Assembly (NCBI GenBank): GCA_035771165.1
Contig: JAWNZC010000469.1
Coordinates: 2,655,001 to 2,719,000, forward strand
DNA from: Paragorgia papillata
Taxonomy: Eukaryota > Cnidaria > Anthozoa > Scleralcyonacea > Coralliidae
Length of the DNA: 64,000 bases
Direction: 5' to 3'
Shown here in pieces: positions 22,482 through 34,512 of the stretch. Both the position numbers and the translations under genes were made by a program. Within the stretch, counting starts at the first letter, position 1. Each line of letters begins with the position of its first letter. The notes under the pieces are model-generated. The model was not told the DNA's origin and ran no database searches. It saw only the letters and a list, made by a program, of their open reading frames with translations.

Positions 22482-25296
22482 TGACATGGTATACTAAATC
22501 TTATAATGTTATTAAATCAAAAACTCTATTTAATATACAATTAAGAACTACAAGTTAAAATTTAATTATTTACAAGAGCAACAATGCTTGCACAGTTCAT
22601 GATTTAATATTCCTATAATTCTTGTTTTCTAATATTAATCATCACAAAGGAATATTGTCAATAATCATGTGAGTAAATATTTTTCAAATTACTATATAGC
22701 TAATCATATTAAAAATTATCATTCTGTATTTCTGAACTTCTTAAGAAGTTATTGCACTCCTGTCATTGCATATTTATCAGCGTTTGTTAATCAGTAAATA
22801 TTAAAATATTATTTTGATTTAAGAAAGACCTTTATAATAAAGCCTTAATTTCCAAGGCACTTGGCCACTGAACTTGTTTCTCAGGCACCAACATTTATTA
22901 TAAAATAAACTAGGCCACACTAGCTGAGGTTGTTTCTTCAATGTATGCAACCTCGTACCCAGGGTCTTAATTGCATGTTACTTTTTTGCTTTACACTGCT
23001 AAATAACTAAGTATGTTTAAGTAGTAACAGTTGATATTTTACTTTAAAGATTAAGTAAAACACAACAAAATCTACCTAACTTTTGAAGTTGAAAGAAACA
23101 TAAACGTGTTTAAAAATAAGCCGTTAAAATGTTGTTTTTCAACCTCGTAAAAACATAACAAACTGCGAGAAATGCCTCTTAACAGACTTCAGTTAAAGTC
23201 AAATAATTTTCCAAAAGGCTTCTGGAGGAATCGCGTTTTCCCTTCGCGATATTTTTCAATTGGTGCTCTCCTTTTGAAATTTCTAGATCCGCTCCTAAGA
23301 GCTTTATTTTGTGATGTTTTCTGTGTGCTGTTGCACTGTTTTAAATTTTTGTTAAACTTTCTTTTTCTTTTTTGTTTGTTTTTCTTTACTCTGTAAGAGT
23401 TAGAACTGGGATTATATAGAGTAAGGGTTATAAGACAACGTTTTAGGGTTGGTTGGGATAGGATTTTGTTCAACGACATGACCTAGGTTCTTTATAAGCG
23501 TAAAGAATTGAGTGCTGCGTACGTAGTGTTTTGGATAATAGTAAAGTGAAAAGGTAGCAAACTGCCGAGATTTCAGAAACGAAATACTGACGTTTCGAGC
23601 GCAGCCCTGCATCAGAGTTTACTTAAGAAAACTGGTAAAGGCTACCACTCAAACTGACATCAGTTATTCGTTACTGCCATAAAAGGCTCTGTTCGAAACA
23701 TCAGTTTTTCGTTTTTAAAATCTCGTCAGCTTGCCATCTTTTCGTTTTATTAATCCTGTTTTCCAGTCATGGCAGAAACTGGCTTGCAGCTCGCAGCGAG
23801 TACTTGCATCTAATTAAAAAGAAGTCAGAGTGAAAAACAAGCACTGTGAGTTAGTTTTAATTAGATGTAAGTACTCGCATTGAGCTGCGAGTCAGTTTCT
23901 GCCATGACTGGAAAAGAGGCTTTATAGGTTCTGCTTAGTCTGCTTCGCAGAGATCTCTTCGCCTCCAACACAAGGAATAGCAAGTTTAGAATATGGAGGG
24001 CCTTATAGGCAATGTAGAAAACTAGAAATACAAATCGAAAATGTTTAAAAGGTTGGTGTACTGCTGAATTGAAATACTCATTAAGGAGGACTAACGTTTT
24101 AAGCGTAGGTCCTTCGTGAAAAAGAAATTCGTACTGAAATAAACGTATATACAATATTCTTTTAAATTTCACTACACTATTTCTTTCTCTCCACACCCCC
24201 CCACCCTCTCTCTCTCTCCCCCTCTCTGATGAAGGATCTTCTCTCAAAACGGTTAGACCTGCTTCGTGAGTATATTTCAGCTGTATTCCAACTTTTTAAA
24301 AGAATCCCCCGACTGTTTGAACAAGTAGACATGAAAATGTTGGCAATGTCGTCTATTTTGAAAATGCGTTGAATTTTATCATTTTACCATCTTGAATGAT
24401 GACGTGAATGGTTGCAAGCGAAGAGCAGCATGACTACTAGACGTGATTGTTGAAAAAGATTATATTTCGATGGCTTCAGACTGACTTTTTCTCATAATAA
24501 GAAGCATAATGACCTTTTGATTTAAAGCTGATCTAAGATTAGAGAATTAGGATTAGAGGGTTAGGATTGGTATTGTCACAATGTCACTGTGAGGTCAGTA
24601 AACCAATTTCTCCCATGGTTGTTTTTGTGTTTTATTCAACTCTTTTTCGTCGGTGGATATTCCCAGTGAGGAGTAAAATCGTCTGGCGTTAGCCCAGAGT
24701 AAAATACGTAAGACTTGAGAGTCGAATGGCGCTTAGAAATGCTTAAGAGAAAGGTGTGAAAGTTAACTTTTTTTCCTCTAAAACGTTTTCCAGTGTAGAT
24801 TTGTGCTTCCTTCTAGTTCCTTGCATAGCTCTAGTGTCAGTGCTGATAATTGAAAAGTTTTTGCTTTTTTACATTTGCAGCGTGTCTGTATCTGCCATCC
24901 GCAGAAAAATTAGATTTACCGTAAGAAGTGCAAACTTAATCCAAATTAGAATTTCAGAACTTACTAGAACAAATATTTCTTCGCTCCTGAGAACTTTGAA
25001 CTAAAACTAATACTAAAGAGTAACACCAGGGCTGAGGAAAGAACTAAAGAATAAAACACAAATCTACACCGCAAAATGTTTTAGAAAGGAAAGATGTAAT
25101 TTTTTATAGCTTTTTCCTATCAGGTCACGTCAAATTTCGATGTTCCAGACTTTTAGTTTTAGATAAATTAAAAAAAAACAAAAAAACATTAAAACAATCA
25201 GATCTAGCAGTCATTGACAGTCATGCTACTATTTAGTTTGACGTCATTTGACGTCATTATTCAAGATGGCGCCACTCTGGTGAAATTAGCTTATAC
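22482..25296. repeat. R unit 3 (spacer downstream of copy C)
   Basis: Near full-length R unit with an extra segment of about 240 bp (about 22741-22990) that is shared only with R unit 6. Hairpin at 23747-23926. It ends abruptly at agcttatac, where a TIR element begins, so the exon 3 expected here is missing. Confidence 0.8.
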
Positions 25297-27248
25297 CACT
25301 GATCTATATAAGAGACTGGATAGAGCATCCGTTGTCTGAAATTGAAGTCGGAAGTTGGCAACAGCCGCCATGTTGGATGGTCCCACTTTCGCTATATTCT
25401 ACTGTTGCACAATTATAGTTTTCGCATATTAAGGCATTTTTCTCCTTTGGGTTCGGACAAACTTTTTTATCACGAGGAAGAAAGGACACGTGAAGCATTT
25501 AGAGAGAAAAATTGTAGTTATTTAGCCCCAAAATGTGGGGGAAAACGGAATTTGCGAGTTCGATGGAGCGAACTCCCAAGTGTCATTGATGACAACTTTG
25601 AACAGACGAAGGCCGTTCTCATTCAGAATTTACTCACAATATGGAAATACCACTAAAGGACCGAATGAATTCGGGAAATTTGATCAACTGAACAAGCTAC
25701 ACTACGAACAACTGCTGTGGTCTTATTATATCATAAGCCAAAAGACCGGAATCAAACAATTAATTTAAGAATGCGATGTGCCCAACTGTATAGATCAGTG
25801 GATGTGCCTATAGTTGAACAATATATTTTCACTCACAGAAAACTCGGGGTAATGATTCAAATAAGTTATCCTGGCATTCACAGGATTAATCAGAATGAGT
25901 TTATTATTTTCTATGAGATAGGGTTATCTAATTTGAGCAATTGGGCCTACATTTGCCTACAACTAAAAATCTTGTATTAATTTTACAATATAATCAGTTT
26001 TGTGACTATACCTTTGCCAAGATGCTTTTTTTTTAGCCAGTTTACAAATGTTATCCCCCACATCGTTGTGAAGTTTAACATATATATTAGCTTGATTTGT
26101 TTTGACTTTATATAAACATCAAACACTGGCCTTGTTGATCTACTTGTATAGTACACACTGATAGTACAGTATTAGTTCTGCCACAATTTTCATAACATAC
26201 AGAAGTCAGAGAACAGATTAAAAATTTATCATTATATAGTACATTTATACAGAATCAAACTACACAAGACAAAATACACTCATGAATTGTAAACATTTTC
26301 TTTAATCAAATCATTGACAAAGTTTGAAAACTATAAATGACACAGTTCAATTATATTCTGTATTAAGTTGTCATGTTGCTTCACCTTTATTGTTCTTCAT
26401 TCATTGTTGCTTCATTTTAAACTACCTACAACATAACATACAAATATCACATTCAATTTTACAGATACTCACAAACAATTTTTTCATCAAAATGACAGGG
26501 AGTAAAATAGCTCAGCTGTTAATAAGAAACAATGTTGACAACTTAATTTCTTAAATACATGACTTGGACACTAGGCATGGAGTTTAATAAAACAAACTGG
26601 CTCGTTCTTGTTAATATGATGCATGCTACAGTTTACTTCTATGGAAGCACCAAACATTGTAAGTATTACAAACTTATAGAGTATTAACATGCTCCTATGT
26701 TGCCAAAGAAATATGCTGCTTGTCGAAATCTACTCACAACTCTACAAGCCAATCTATCTTCTGTGCCATAATTTTACACGTCCTTCGGCTTTTTAAAATG
26801 ATCTACTCGATTGTGAACATTCCACAATTACAGTATTATCTCACATTTGTATCCTACAAATCAGTTTATTAACCACCGGCCGTTTACAATGTTGGGTTTC
26901 CCGTTTCCTTGGTAAATAACCCTTCGGGAGCTCTCCGTCCCCTTCGAAATTTCGTCAAAATATCAAGTTATTTACTTACGATTCAGTTTCCCTTTACGTT
27001 CTTAGGTCCTCCATAGTTCCATGATGTGTCCCGTTGCTTGAAATACCAAAATGGATTTGTGTTGTTCGTCTATTTCGTGATTATATGCGAAAACAACGAA
27101 TTCACAACAGTAAAATATAGCAACTCACTCCTCATGGTGGGACCATCCAATATGGCGTCGCTTACAAATTAGGGCGTAACTTCCGGCTTCAATTTCTGAA
27201 GGCGCTCAGATAATAGATGCTCTATCCAGTCTCTTATATAGATCAGTG
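25297..27248. mobile_element. 1.95-kb non-autonomous DNA transposon with long TIRs
   Basis: The ends are CACTGATCTATATAAGAGAC and its complement (27229-27248). Imperfect inverted similarity extends about 150 bp inward, including ggatggtcccac and cgcatat. Internal ORFs of 60-104 codons (for example 25342-25656, 25717-25980, 26324-26554) match nothing I recognise and no transposase is evident. The target duplication cannot be read because the right flank is foreign (DHX16-like) sequence. Confidence 0.65.
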
Positions 27249-27270
27249 ATGTGAACATAGGCGGCCATTT

Positions 27271-27276
27271 TTTATT
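27271..27276 (-). terminator. AATAAA poly(A) signal after the DHX16-like stop
   Basis: The coding strand reads AATAAA about 60 nt past the stop codon of the final DHX16-like exon. This supports capture of a genomic 3' end including its UTR. Confidence 0.45.
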
Positions 27277-27335
27277 ATTTCTGAATTATGAGTATTTTTA
27301 CATCAATTACGCAATGAAAGCTGAGCAGTTTTTCG

Positions 27336-27799
27336 TCACATCTGTAGCTGTTCCTTTGTTGCGCCAATCTTTTTCGGCACCTTGTGACTCGTGCTGTCTT
27401 CAATTTCCTTCGCTTTATAATAGTGAGGTGCAACTTCTAGTAACAACATGTTCTCAATTTCGAAGACCTGGGGAAGGAAATAAAAAATAGATCAAGTATA
27501 TTTTCCGTGTGTGTGTGTACTGTAATAGATCACAGATTACTTCACAGCGTGCAAAGAATAAAAATGAATGGATGGACGGTCGGAAAGAGGGACGGATGGG
27601 CGGAAAGAGGGACGGACGGAGAGAGGGAGAAAGATATGGATAGATGAATGAAATGAATAAATGAAAGGATGAATGACTATAGTCTGAGCTGCTGCAATAC
27701 CTGTCTCATAAATTCCTTGGTGGTAAAAACAAGCTCATGGTGAATCACCCAACGAGGTTTGTCTTCAAACAGACTACTGTTTGGATGGATCATGACGGT
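27336..27799 (-). pseudogene. DHX16: Last two exons of a DHX16/PRP2-like DEAH-box helicase
   Basis: Minus strand. The penultimate exon 27799..27701 is 99 bp and in frame, encoding 33 residues that include HPNSSLF and [13 protein letters not shown]. It is bounded by cag and GTATTG. The final exon 27467..27336 encodes 43 residues plus stop, including [13 protein letters not shown] and PKKIGATKE, after acceptor ttccccag. This is the C-terminal end of the spliceosomal helicase DHX16 (yeast Prp2), as I know the family. The frames are open and the exons are phase 0. No upstream helicase exon is visible before copy C exon 2, so this is a transplanted 3' gene end, not a complete gene. An AATAAA signal is at 27276-27271. 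Confidence 0.85.
27480..27700. other. DHX16-like intron with purine-rich simple repeat
   Basis: Between the two helicase exons lie a GT-rich stretch and a degenerate GGAC/GGAT/GAAA repeat (about 27563-27680). Confidence 0.6.
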
Positions 27800-28026
27800 C
27801 TGGAAAGAAACAAAAATTGAACTACAATGTTGCAAAAGCACTGCAAACGAGGCTTTAGTGCTCCTTCACAAAAAAACAACCTTCGCTTCGTCCCCTTACA
27901 ACGCGGACGGCGAAAAATGTTAAAAAATCGCCCCCTGCGCAACTGGATCTCAGGTTGTGCGTGCGTTCGTTTGTTCGTGCGGAATCAATTATTGCTTTTC
28001 ATCTGACGTCACGGGGGGCATATCAG

Positions 28027-28396
28027 GGACCTTAAGATCTACGAGGGCAACGTCGAGGACGACGTCCTTCAAACAAAAGCATTCTTCGTGCAAAACAAAG
28101 ATAATGAATAATTTCTAGTCCCAAGAGTAATCTGGACACCATCCTCGATCAGTATACAACGCCACTCAGAGCATTTTCACGTCTTCAGGACGACGTTGAC
28201 TCGTGGGGTGACGAGAACTGCTGTAGTGTTGTCTGAGATTGCCTTAACACAGACACTGCAACCGTTTTAACACTTTGAAAATTATAAAACAAGCTTCAAG
28301 TATTGAATACAGTAGTCAGTTAACCGTGACTTCTTTTTAATGCTAAAATTTGAATTGCTTTTTAACCGCCGTCGTCGTCCTAGCATCTTAAGGTCT
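28027..28396. mobile_element. MITE-like element with GGGACCTTAAGAT ends
   Basis: The left end gggaccttaagatctacgag and right end catcttaaggtctct form inverted repeats with inner gaggacgacg/cgtcgtcgtcc similarity. No ORF. The target duplication is unclear. It lies in the foreign segment 27249-28735. The rest of that segment (28397-28735) shows only a small hairpin (gtatctact ... agtagatac) at about 28609-28635. Confidence 0.5.
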
Positions 28397-28784
28397 CTAA
28401 TATTGGTGCACAGAAACAACGAAATGGCGGCCATATTGCTGCACAATCCTTATCTTATAGGAATTTAAATCTATTCTTATTCAAACATTTCGTATTATTT
28501 TACCACCCCAACGGGACCACCGATGACGTGAGTGAAAACGATCCATAGTAAGCGACGTTTTAAACGCCAAAAAAGGGCACCACCTTTTAGCCCTGTGTCT
28601 GTTTTTTTGTATCTACTGTACATGCGAGTAGATACTATGTCGGCATGCAAGGTTTTCCGATGTTAGTTAAGTAACAATAGAATATTCTTCGGGACCAATC
28701 AAATTTCAGAAGGTTTTTCCGACCGAAGGTTTTCCCAGGATTGTGTTGAAACATTTTTGAACAATTTTGAATTTAAGAACATAC

Positions 28785-30583
28785 CTGCCCAGCTCTGGTC
28801 TGTATATCCACCAAAGATATAATCCCCAACTTTCACTAATGTCACTGTAGGTCCCTTATTGTCACAACATCTGTGAAAATCTTGTGCACTCCATCCATCT
28901 CTACCAGCTCGATAACAAAGACGCCATTGAAACTGATCACCCAACCACTTTTCCATTTGTTTGCCATATTCAAAATGACCATTCAAAATAATTGAGGTAT
29001 TACATAATTCACAAGGAACTGCTGCAGGACGACATGCTAGATAAGAAAGAAAATTACATATGATTAAACCATTCCCGCCTGAGCTGGCCAAAAACAGTTC
29101 TAAAGGGTGGTGCTACAGTGGTGACGGCATAAACTTTGCATAAAAAAAGTCGCGTTAAAAAATGTCACTTGCTATGGACTCGGCGTGAGCGAGCGACGAA
29201 GGAGCGAACTCGCAGACACAATTTCCAAGGCGAAGCGTTAATAATCAAAGCGTTAATAATTAGCCTCCTTGTGGACTCTACTGTCTTTATTCGATGATGT
29301 AATGAGGCTTGGACGGTGCGTTGCGTAGCTACCATCGCAATAGAGAAATACTTCAGACCTTGTGAAAGTTTCATCTGGAGTTGAATCTATTACAACATGT
29401 ACCATGCATGTACCTTTAGTTAATTTTTATTTGTTTTTAGTTATATAAATCTTACCAACTTTTGCCAGTTTATCCAAGAACGTCGTAACATCATTCGTTG
29501 ATTGGGGTGCTTTGATATTCAATGTTGCCATCATGAACAGGTTTCATATTCCGTGGTCGCTCTTGTTTCATTCTTTCTATATTCTCTTCAATCATCTTTT
29601 GCGACGAAAGGATTTCTTCATCATTGCCTTTCTCAAGAAGGTTCTTGGCTAGATTGAAAGAACCTTTTACTTTATCCACGTGACGTTTCACTTCGGTTTC
29701 TTGTTCCACAAGCGGTTCATGAGTTTCTTTGTATTTCTTCTCCACTTCTTTCATCATTAGTTTCGCTTTCTCTTCGAGCTTTTGGGTAAAGATTTTTAAA
29801 ACTTCTTCTTTCTGTCGAGTGATGTCTTTCTTTGCTTTCTTTGTATTGTCTTCCAGAGACTGTTTGGCATTTGATATCAATTCTAATGTGTCGTTGCCTT
29901 CCTTCAGACTTTCTTCTAAGATTGTACAACGAGATGCTAATACTTCTCTTTACTTCTCAGCTATTTCTACTAGTGGCAAACATAAATGATCTGGACGTAC
30001 ATGTTGAAAATCCATGCAATATCTGCAGACGAGTTCTTTGCATGTTTTGCAATAGAACTTAAGGGTCTTGTTCTCATGTTTCTTGCAGTGAAGTTTTGCT
30101 CTGATCTTGCCTTGGTTCTCAGGTTGACTCAACTCGTTTATTGATAACACAGTGTGTTTCTTGAGGGCTGGCCAACTTTCGTGAGACGCGAGACATTTTT
30201 CGCACATGAACACCTCACAAGTTGTACATCGACTCACTAACGGCTGGCTCTTGGCAATGAGAACATTTAGAAACCTTTCCTCGTCGTTGAATCGCCATGA
30301 CGTCCAACATATTTCGGATAAAATGACTGCTCGCCATTCCTGCTACTTCATCTTTTGGTTTCAGATTAAATTCTGACCGACATGTCGGACAGTTGAATAC
30401 TTCAATCTCTTTACCAGCTGCTTCCTCACGATGGCGTTTTACAAACTTCTCTAAACAGATTTTGCAAAACGAGTGAATGCAAGGCAATGTTCGAGGTTCG
30501 TTTAAAGTTTCTAAGCAAATGGAACATGTGAGTAACGATTCCAGTTCATCAATTGGAACGGCGTCTGTTGGAGAAGTAGCCAT
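28785..30583 (-). pseudogene. Copy C: RING/B-box-TLDc pseudogene without exon 3
   Basis: Exon 1 is 30583..29456 and exon 2 is 29036..28785. Exon 1 carries three lesions relative to A, B and D: a 4-bp insertion near 30233-30240 that shifts the frame within B-box 1, a nonsense change GAA to TAA at about 29951-29953 after B-box 2, and a 2-bp deletion near 29495 that ends the frame at STPINE. The net length change (+2 bp) agrees with the exon span. The RING is still readable (CSIC, CIHSFC, CPTC). Exon 2 is open and ends at a good donor. No exon 3 follows: the sequence to the left of about 28735 is DHX16-like and transposon DNA. Confidence 0.9.
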
Positions 30584-30795
30584 TGTAGACAACGTTTTCT
30601 TCAAAAGTGTAGTAGTTTCTTGTAAACTTAATCAGCAAACGAAACTGGAAATCGTTTGACTCACTTCAGGTCTTGAAAATCTTTCTTTCGGTTTCACAAT
30701 AGTCAGTTGTCAGTAAATGGTAATATGATTCCTTGTTTCACGGTAAACTATGTAATATCCTGCTGTGATTGGTATTCCGGTATATATTTCCATAT
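30584..30795 (-). promoter_or_regulatory. Upstream region of copy C with ISRE-like motif (shortened)
   Basis: TTTCGGTTTC is at 30686-30695, 103 nt upstream of the ATG, and the CCAAT box is near 30765. The distal conserved block present in A, B and D is missing here: the minisatellite starts right after attcttaca. Confidence 0.45.
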
Positions 30796-31170
30796 TCTTA
30801 CACCACTACCATCATCGCAACCACTACCATCATCACAACCACTACCATCATCACCACTACCATCATCACAACCACTACCATCATCATTATCACCACCATC
30901 ATCACAACCATTACCATCATCACGACCACTACCATCATCACAACCACTACCATCATCACAACCACTACCATCATCACAACCACTACCATCATCACAACCA
31001 CTACCATCATCACCACAACCATCATCACCACTACCATCATCACCACTACCATCATGATCACCACTACCATCATCACAACCACTACCATCATCATCACTAC
31101 CATCATCACCACTACCATCATCACAACCACTACCATCATCACAACCACTACCATCATCACCACTACCACC
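30796..31170. repeat. 18-bp minisatellite (accactaccatcatcaca) upstream of copy C
   Basis: A regular tandem array of the 18-mer accactaccatcatcaca with few variants. ORFs in several frames here are low-complexity artefacts. Confidence 0.95.
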
Positions 31171-31400
31171 GTTTCAGGTTTTTGTGAAAGGGTCTGGAGA
31201 ATGAAATTGATGACCAAGTGGGCGGAGAAACCATTACTGAAGTCTGAAGCCATGATTACGCTAACCTGCAATGCAGGCTATGATTACGCCAACTCGGACT
31301 CGCTGACATGGCAGACAAAATAACACTTGCAGCTTGCAGTAACCTGCAAGTCCGGTTTTACCTGTGCATACAAAGTTTTACATCAGTATAGCCTGAATAG

Positions 31401-31604
31401 CACAGCGTACTCAGAGTTATACAACGTGTGTCATTCGAATGTGAAAGGTCGTTCTCAAAGCTGAAGCTGATCAAGACTAGGCTGCGATCTTCTCTGAGCC
31501 ACGACAATTTGGACAGCTTAAAGAGTGATATTTTGAGTAAAGTCTCGCTCGATAAAGTTGTTGATAAGCTAGCATCAACATCAAAACAGTTAAAGACTAT
31601 TTAG
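31401..31604 (+). pseudogene. hAT transposase C-terminal (dimerisation domain) remnant
   Basis: An open frame ending at the stop at 31602-31604 contains ECERSFSKLKLIKTRLRSSL followed by SHDNLDSL. This is the hallmark ERxFSxLKxIKTxLR segment of the hAT dimerisation domain (also in ZMYM-type domesticated relatives). A stop at 31398-31400 and the loss of everything upstream make it a fragment. Confidence 0.8.
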
Positions 31605-31646
31605 ATAATCAATAACCTATAAGAGGTTATTGATTATCTAAATAAC
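31600..31646. repeat. Perfect short hairpin after the hAT remnant
   Basis: Arms of 20 nt (atttagataatcaataacct and its exact complement) flank a 5-nt loop and overlap the stop codon of the hAT frame. It may be a transposon subterminal repeat. Confidence 0.7.
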
Positions 31647-32349
31647 AGTGCTTACGACTTACGAGTTGCGAGTCACGTTTTCATAAAAAACATGCATGTG
31701 GGAACTTGGCAACTAGTTGGACAACTTGGAAGTTGGAAAATAAGTTGGATTACTTGGACACCACTCACATAAATCACATTTCAACATAAACTATTTCAAG
31801 CAATCTTTTTAATAAAAATCTATTGTATTAAAGAATAGATAAAGTGCACGCGTTGGATTGTAAATCATTAAACCTAAGAATATAAGATGTTTCTATAATT
31901 ATTATATTATAAATACCGGTAGCAGTCGCTGCCCAACCCCCCTGCCACCTGAGAATGGCCCTCTGGAATGTCATCTCCCGCCCCTATTTAGGAGCCACGC
32001 AGCGCCTGCCCGGAGAATCAGGGCTGAAGGCCCTGCATGGTCCGGAGTCCCATCCTGCTAGGGGGTCCTGAGGCATGCCCCCCCGGGAAATTTTGAAGCT
32101 ATCAAATGCCATTTCCAGCCATTTCAGAGGTAAAAGAATAAAATGCCATAATAGAACTGAGTCGGATATGATGCATTTTTTCTTAGAATAAATCACTACA
32201 CTTCAAGGTTGTCTGATTAACAGACACGTTTCTCAACATTTATTTTCGTACTATCCCTTCACGTTGACATAAAAAGTGTAAAATGTGAAAAACTTCATTT
32301 TGAAGTATGTATACTTGTTTAATCAAACTGCTCAGAGAAATGGTAAAAT
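31647..32349. other. Non-coding sequence with dispersed-repeat core
   Basis: No exon is seen. A core of ctagggggtcctgaggcatg with a C-run, near 32055-32085, belongs to the same dispersed repeat as 4425 and 17850. Confidence 0.45.
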
Positions 32350-32446
32350 ATTATGGCCGCCATATTGAATTCTACCGCGCTGGAGTCTGGTAATGGTATA
32401 TCCCAGACTCCAGCGCGCCGTAGAATTCAATATGGCGGCCAATGTG
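32350..32446. repeat. Long hairpin (about 45-bp arms)
   Basis: ttggccgccatattgaattc-type arms (left arm with one difference) pair across a loop of about 10 nt (ggtaatggtatatccc region). An ATG inside the right arm (32432) opens a 66-codon frame to 32632 that I do not recognise. Confidence 0.7.
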
Positions 32447-32632
32447 CAAATTCTAGATTTAGCCGCTAGTGACGAAGAGCAAGTTTACTTCGAACATTTT
32501 CACACAAAACGGGTTTCAAAACACGCGTTGGGGAATTTAAAATCATTCATGGATTATTTATTTATCCAGCGACGGCGAATTTGCTACAAAATCCGCTCAA
32601 CCACCGGCGAAATTCGCCGTTCGCCGACCTAA
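32432..32632 (+). CDS. Unrecognised 66-codon ORF starting in a hairpin arm
   Basis: It starts ATGGCGGCC within the hairpin and encodes an acidic then basic peptide (DLAASDEEQVYFEHFH, later RRRICYKIR). It runs up to the minisatellite. It could be the 5' coding fragment of a transposase or host gene whose remainder is lost. No homolog comes to mind. Confidence 0.2.
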   Translation: MAANVQILDLAASDEEQVYFEHFHTKRVSKHALGNLKSFMDYLFIQRRRICYKIRSTTGEIRRSPT

Positions 32633-32644
32633 ATCTGAAACGCT

Positions 32645-33285
32645 GCACTACCATCATCACAACCACTGCCATCATCACTACCACTGCCATCATCACTACC
32701 ACTACCATCATCACAGCCACTACCATCATCACAACCACTACCATCATCACAACCACCACCATCACAACCACTACCATCACAGCCACTACCATCATCACAA
32801 CCACTACCATCATCACAACCACCACCATCACAACCACTACCATCACAGCCACTACCATCATCACCACGAGCACCATCACTACTACCATCATCGCAACCAC
32901 TACCGTCATTATCACCACCATCATCACCACTACCATCATCACAACCACTACCATCATCACAACCACCACCATCACAACCACTACCATCACAGCCACTACC
33001 ATCATCACCACGAGCACCATCACTACTACCATCATCGCAACCACTACCGTCATTATCACCACCATCATCACCACTACCATCATCACAACCACTACCATCA
33101 TCATTATGATCATTATCACCACCATCGTCAATCATCACCACCACCCACCACTACTATTACCACCTCTACCACCATTACCACCACCACCATTACCACAACC
33201 ACCACTATTCCTACCACCATCATTACCACCACCACCACTATTCTCTCCATAACCACCAGTATCATTACCATCGCCGTCATTTATT
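32645..33285. repeat. CCA/TCA minisatellite with 144-bp higher-order repeat
   Basis: Built on the same 18-bp unit as 30796-31170. A 144-bp block (8 x 18) containing accacgagcaccatcactac is repeated in tandem at about 32788-32931 and 32932-33075. Confidence 0.9.
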
Positions 33286-34512
33286 GACATACTTTATTAG
33301 TATAACGAATCTTGTTATTAAATCAAAAACTCTTTTTAATATACAATTAAGAATTACCCTAAGCCAAAATTTAATTATTTACAAGAGCAACAATGCTTGC
33401 ACAGTTCATGATTTAATATTCCTATAAGTAATTGTTGTTTTCTAATATTAATTATCACTAAGGAATATTGTCAGTAATCATGTGAGTAAATGTTTTTCAA
33501 ATTACTATATAGCTAATCATATTAAAAATTGTCATTTTGTATTTCTGAACTTCTTCATTTTCTAATCTTGTCTTCACGCTGCTAAAAACTAAGTATGTTT
33601 AAGTAGTAACAGTTGATATTTTACTTTAAAGATTAATTAACTAACACAACAAAATCTACCTAACTTCTGAAGTTGAAAGAAACATAAACGTGTTTAAAAA
33701 TAAGCCGTTAAAATATTGTTTTTCAACTTCGTAAAAACATATAACAAACTGCGAGAAATGCCTTTTAACAGACTTGAGTTAAAATCAAATAATTTTCCAA
33801 AAGGCTTCTGGAGGAATCGCGTTTTCCGTTCGCGATATTTTTCAATTGGTGCTCTCCTTTTGAAATTTCTAGATCCGCTCCTAAGAGCTTTAGTTTGTGA
33901 TGTTTTCTGTGTGCTGTTGCACTGTTTTAAATTTTTGTTAAACTTTCTTTTTCTTTTTTCTTGTTTTTCTTTACTCTGTAAGAGTTAGAACTGGGATTAT
34001 ATAGAGTAAGGGTTGTAAGACAACGTTTTAGGGTTGGTTGGGATAAGATTTTGTTCAACGACATGACCTAGGTTCTTTATAAGCGTAAACAGTTGAGTGC
34101 TGCGTACGTTGTGTTTTGGATAATAGTAAAATGAAAAGGTAAGCAAACTGCCGAGATTTCAGAAACGAAATACTGACGTTTCGAGCGCAGCCCTGGATCA
34201 GAGTTTACTTAAGAAAACTGATAAAGGGTACCACTCGAACTGACATTAGTTATTCGTTACTGTCATAAAAGGCTCTGCTCGAAACATCAGTTTTTCGTTT
34301 TTAAAATCTCGTCAGCTTGCCATCTTTTCGTTTTATTAAGCCTGTTTTCCAGTCATCGCAGAAACTGGCTTGCAGCTCGCAGCGAGTACTTGCATCTAAT
34401 TAAAAAGAAGTCAGAGTGAAAAACAAGCACTGTGAGTTAGTTTTAATTAGATGTAAGTACTGGCTTTGAGCTGCGAGTCAGTTTCTGCCATGACTGGAAA
34501 AGAGGCTTTATA
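33281..34512. repeat. R unit 4, truncated and without its own gene
   Basis: It matches the first half of the other R units and breaks off exactly at the end of the hairpin (34333-34512), where a minisatellite follows. No TLDc exon 3 is attached. This is the trace of a partial duplication or deletion. Confidence 0.8.

Noticed and set aside
30796..31170. CRISPR-like array of regular 18-bp repeats
   Set aside because: There are no unique spacers. It is a plain tandem minisatellite in a eukaryotic genome.
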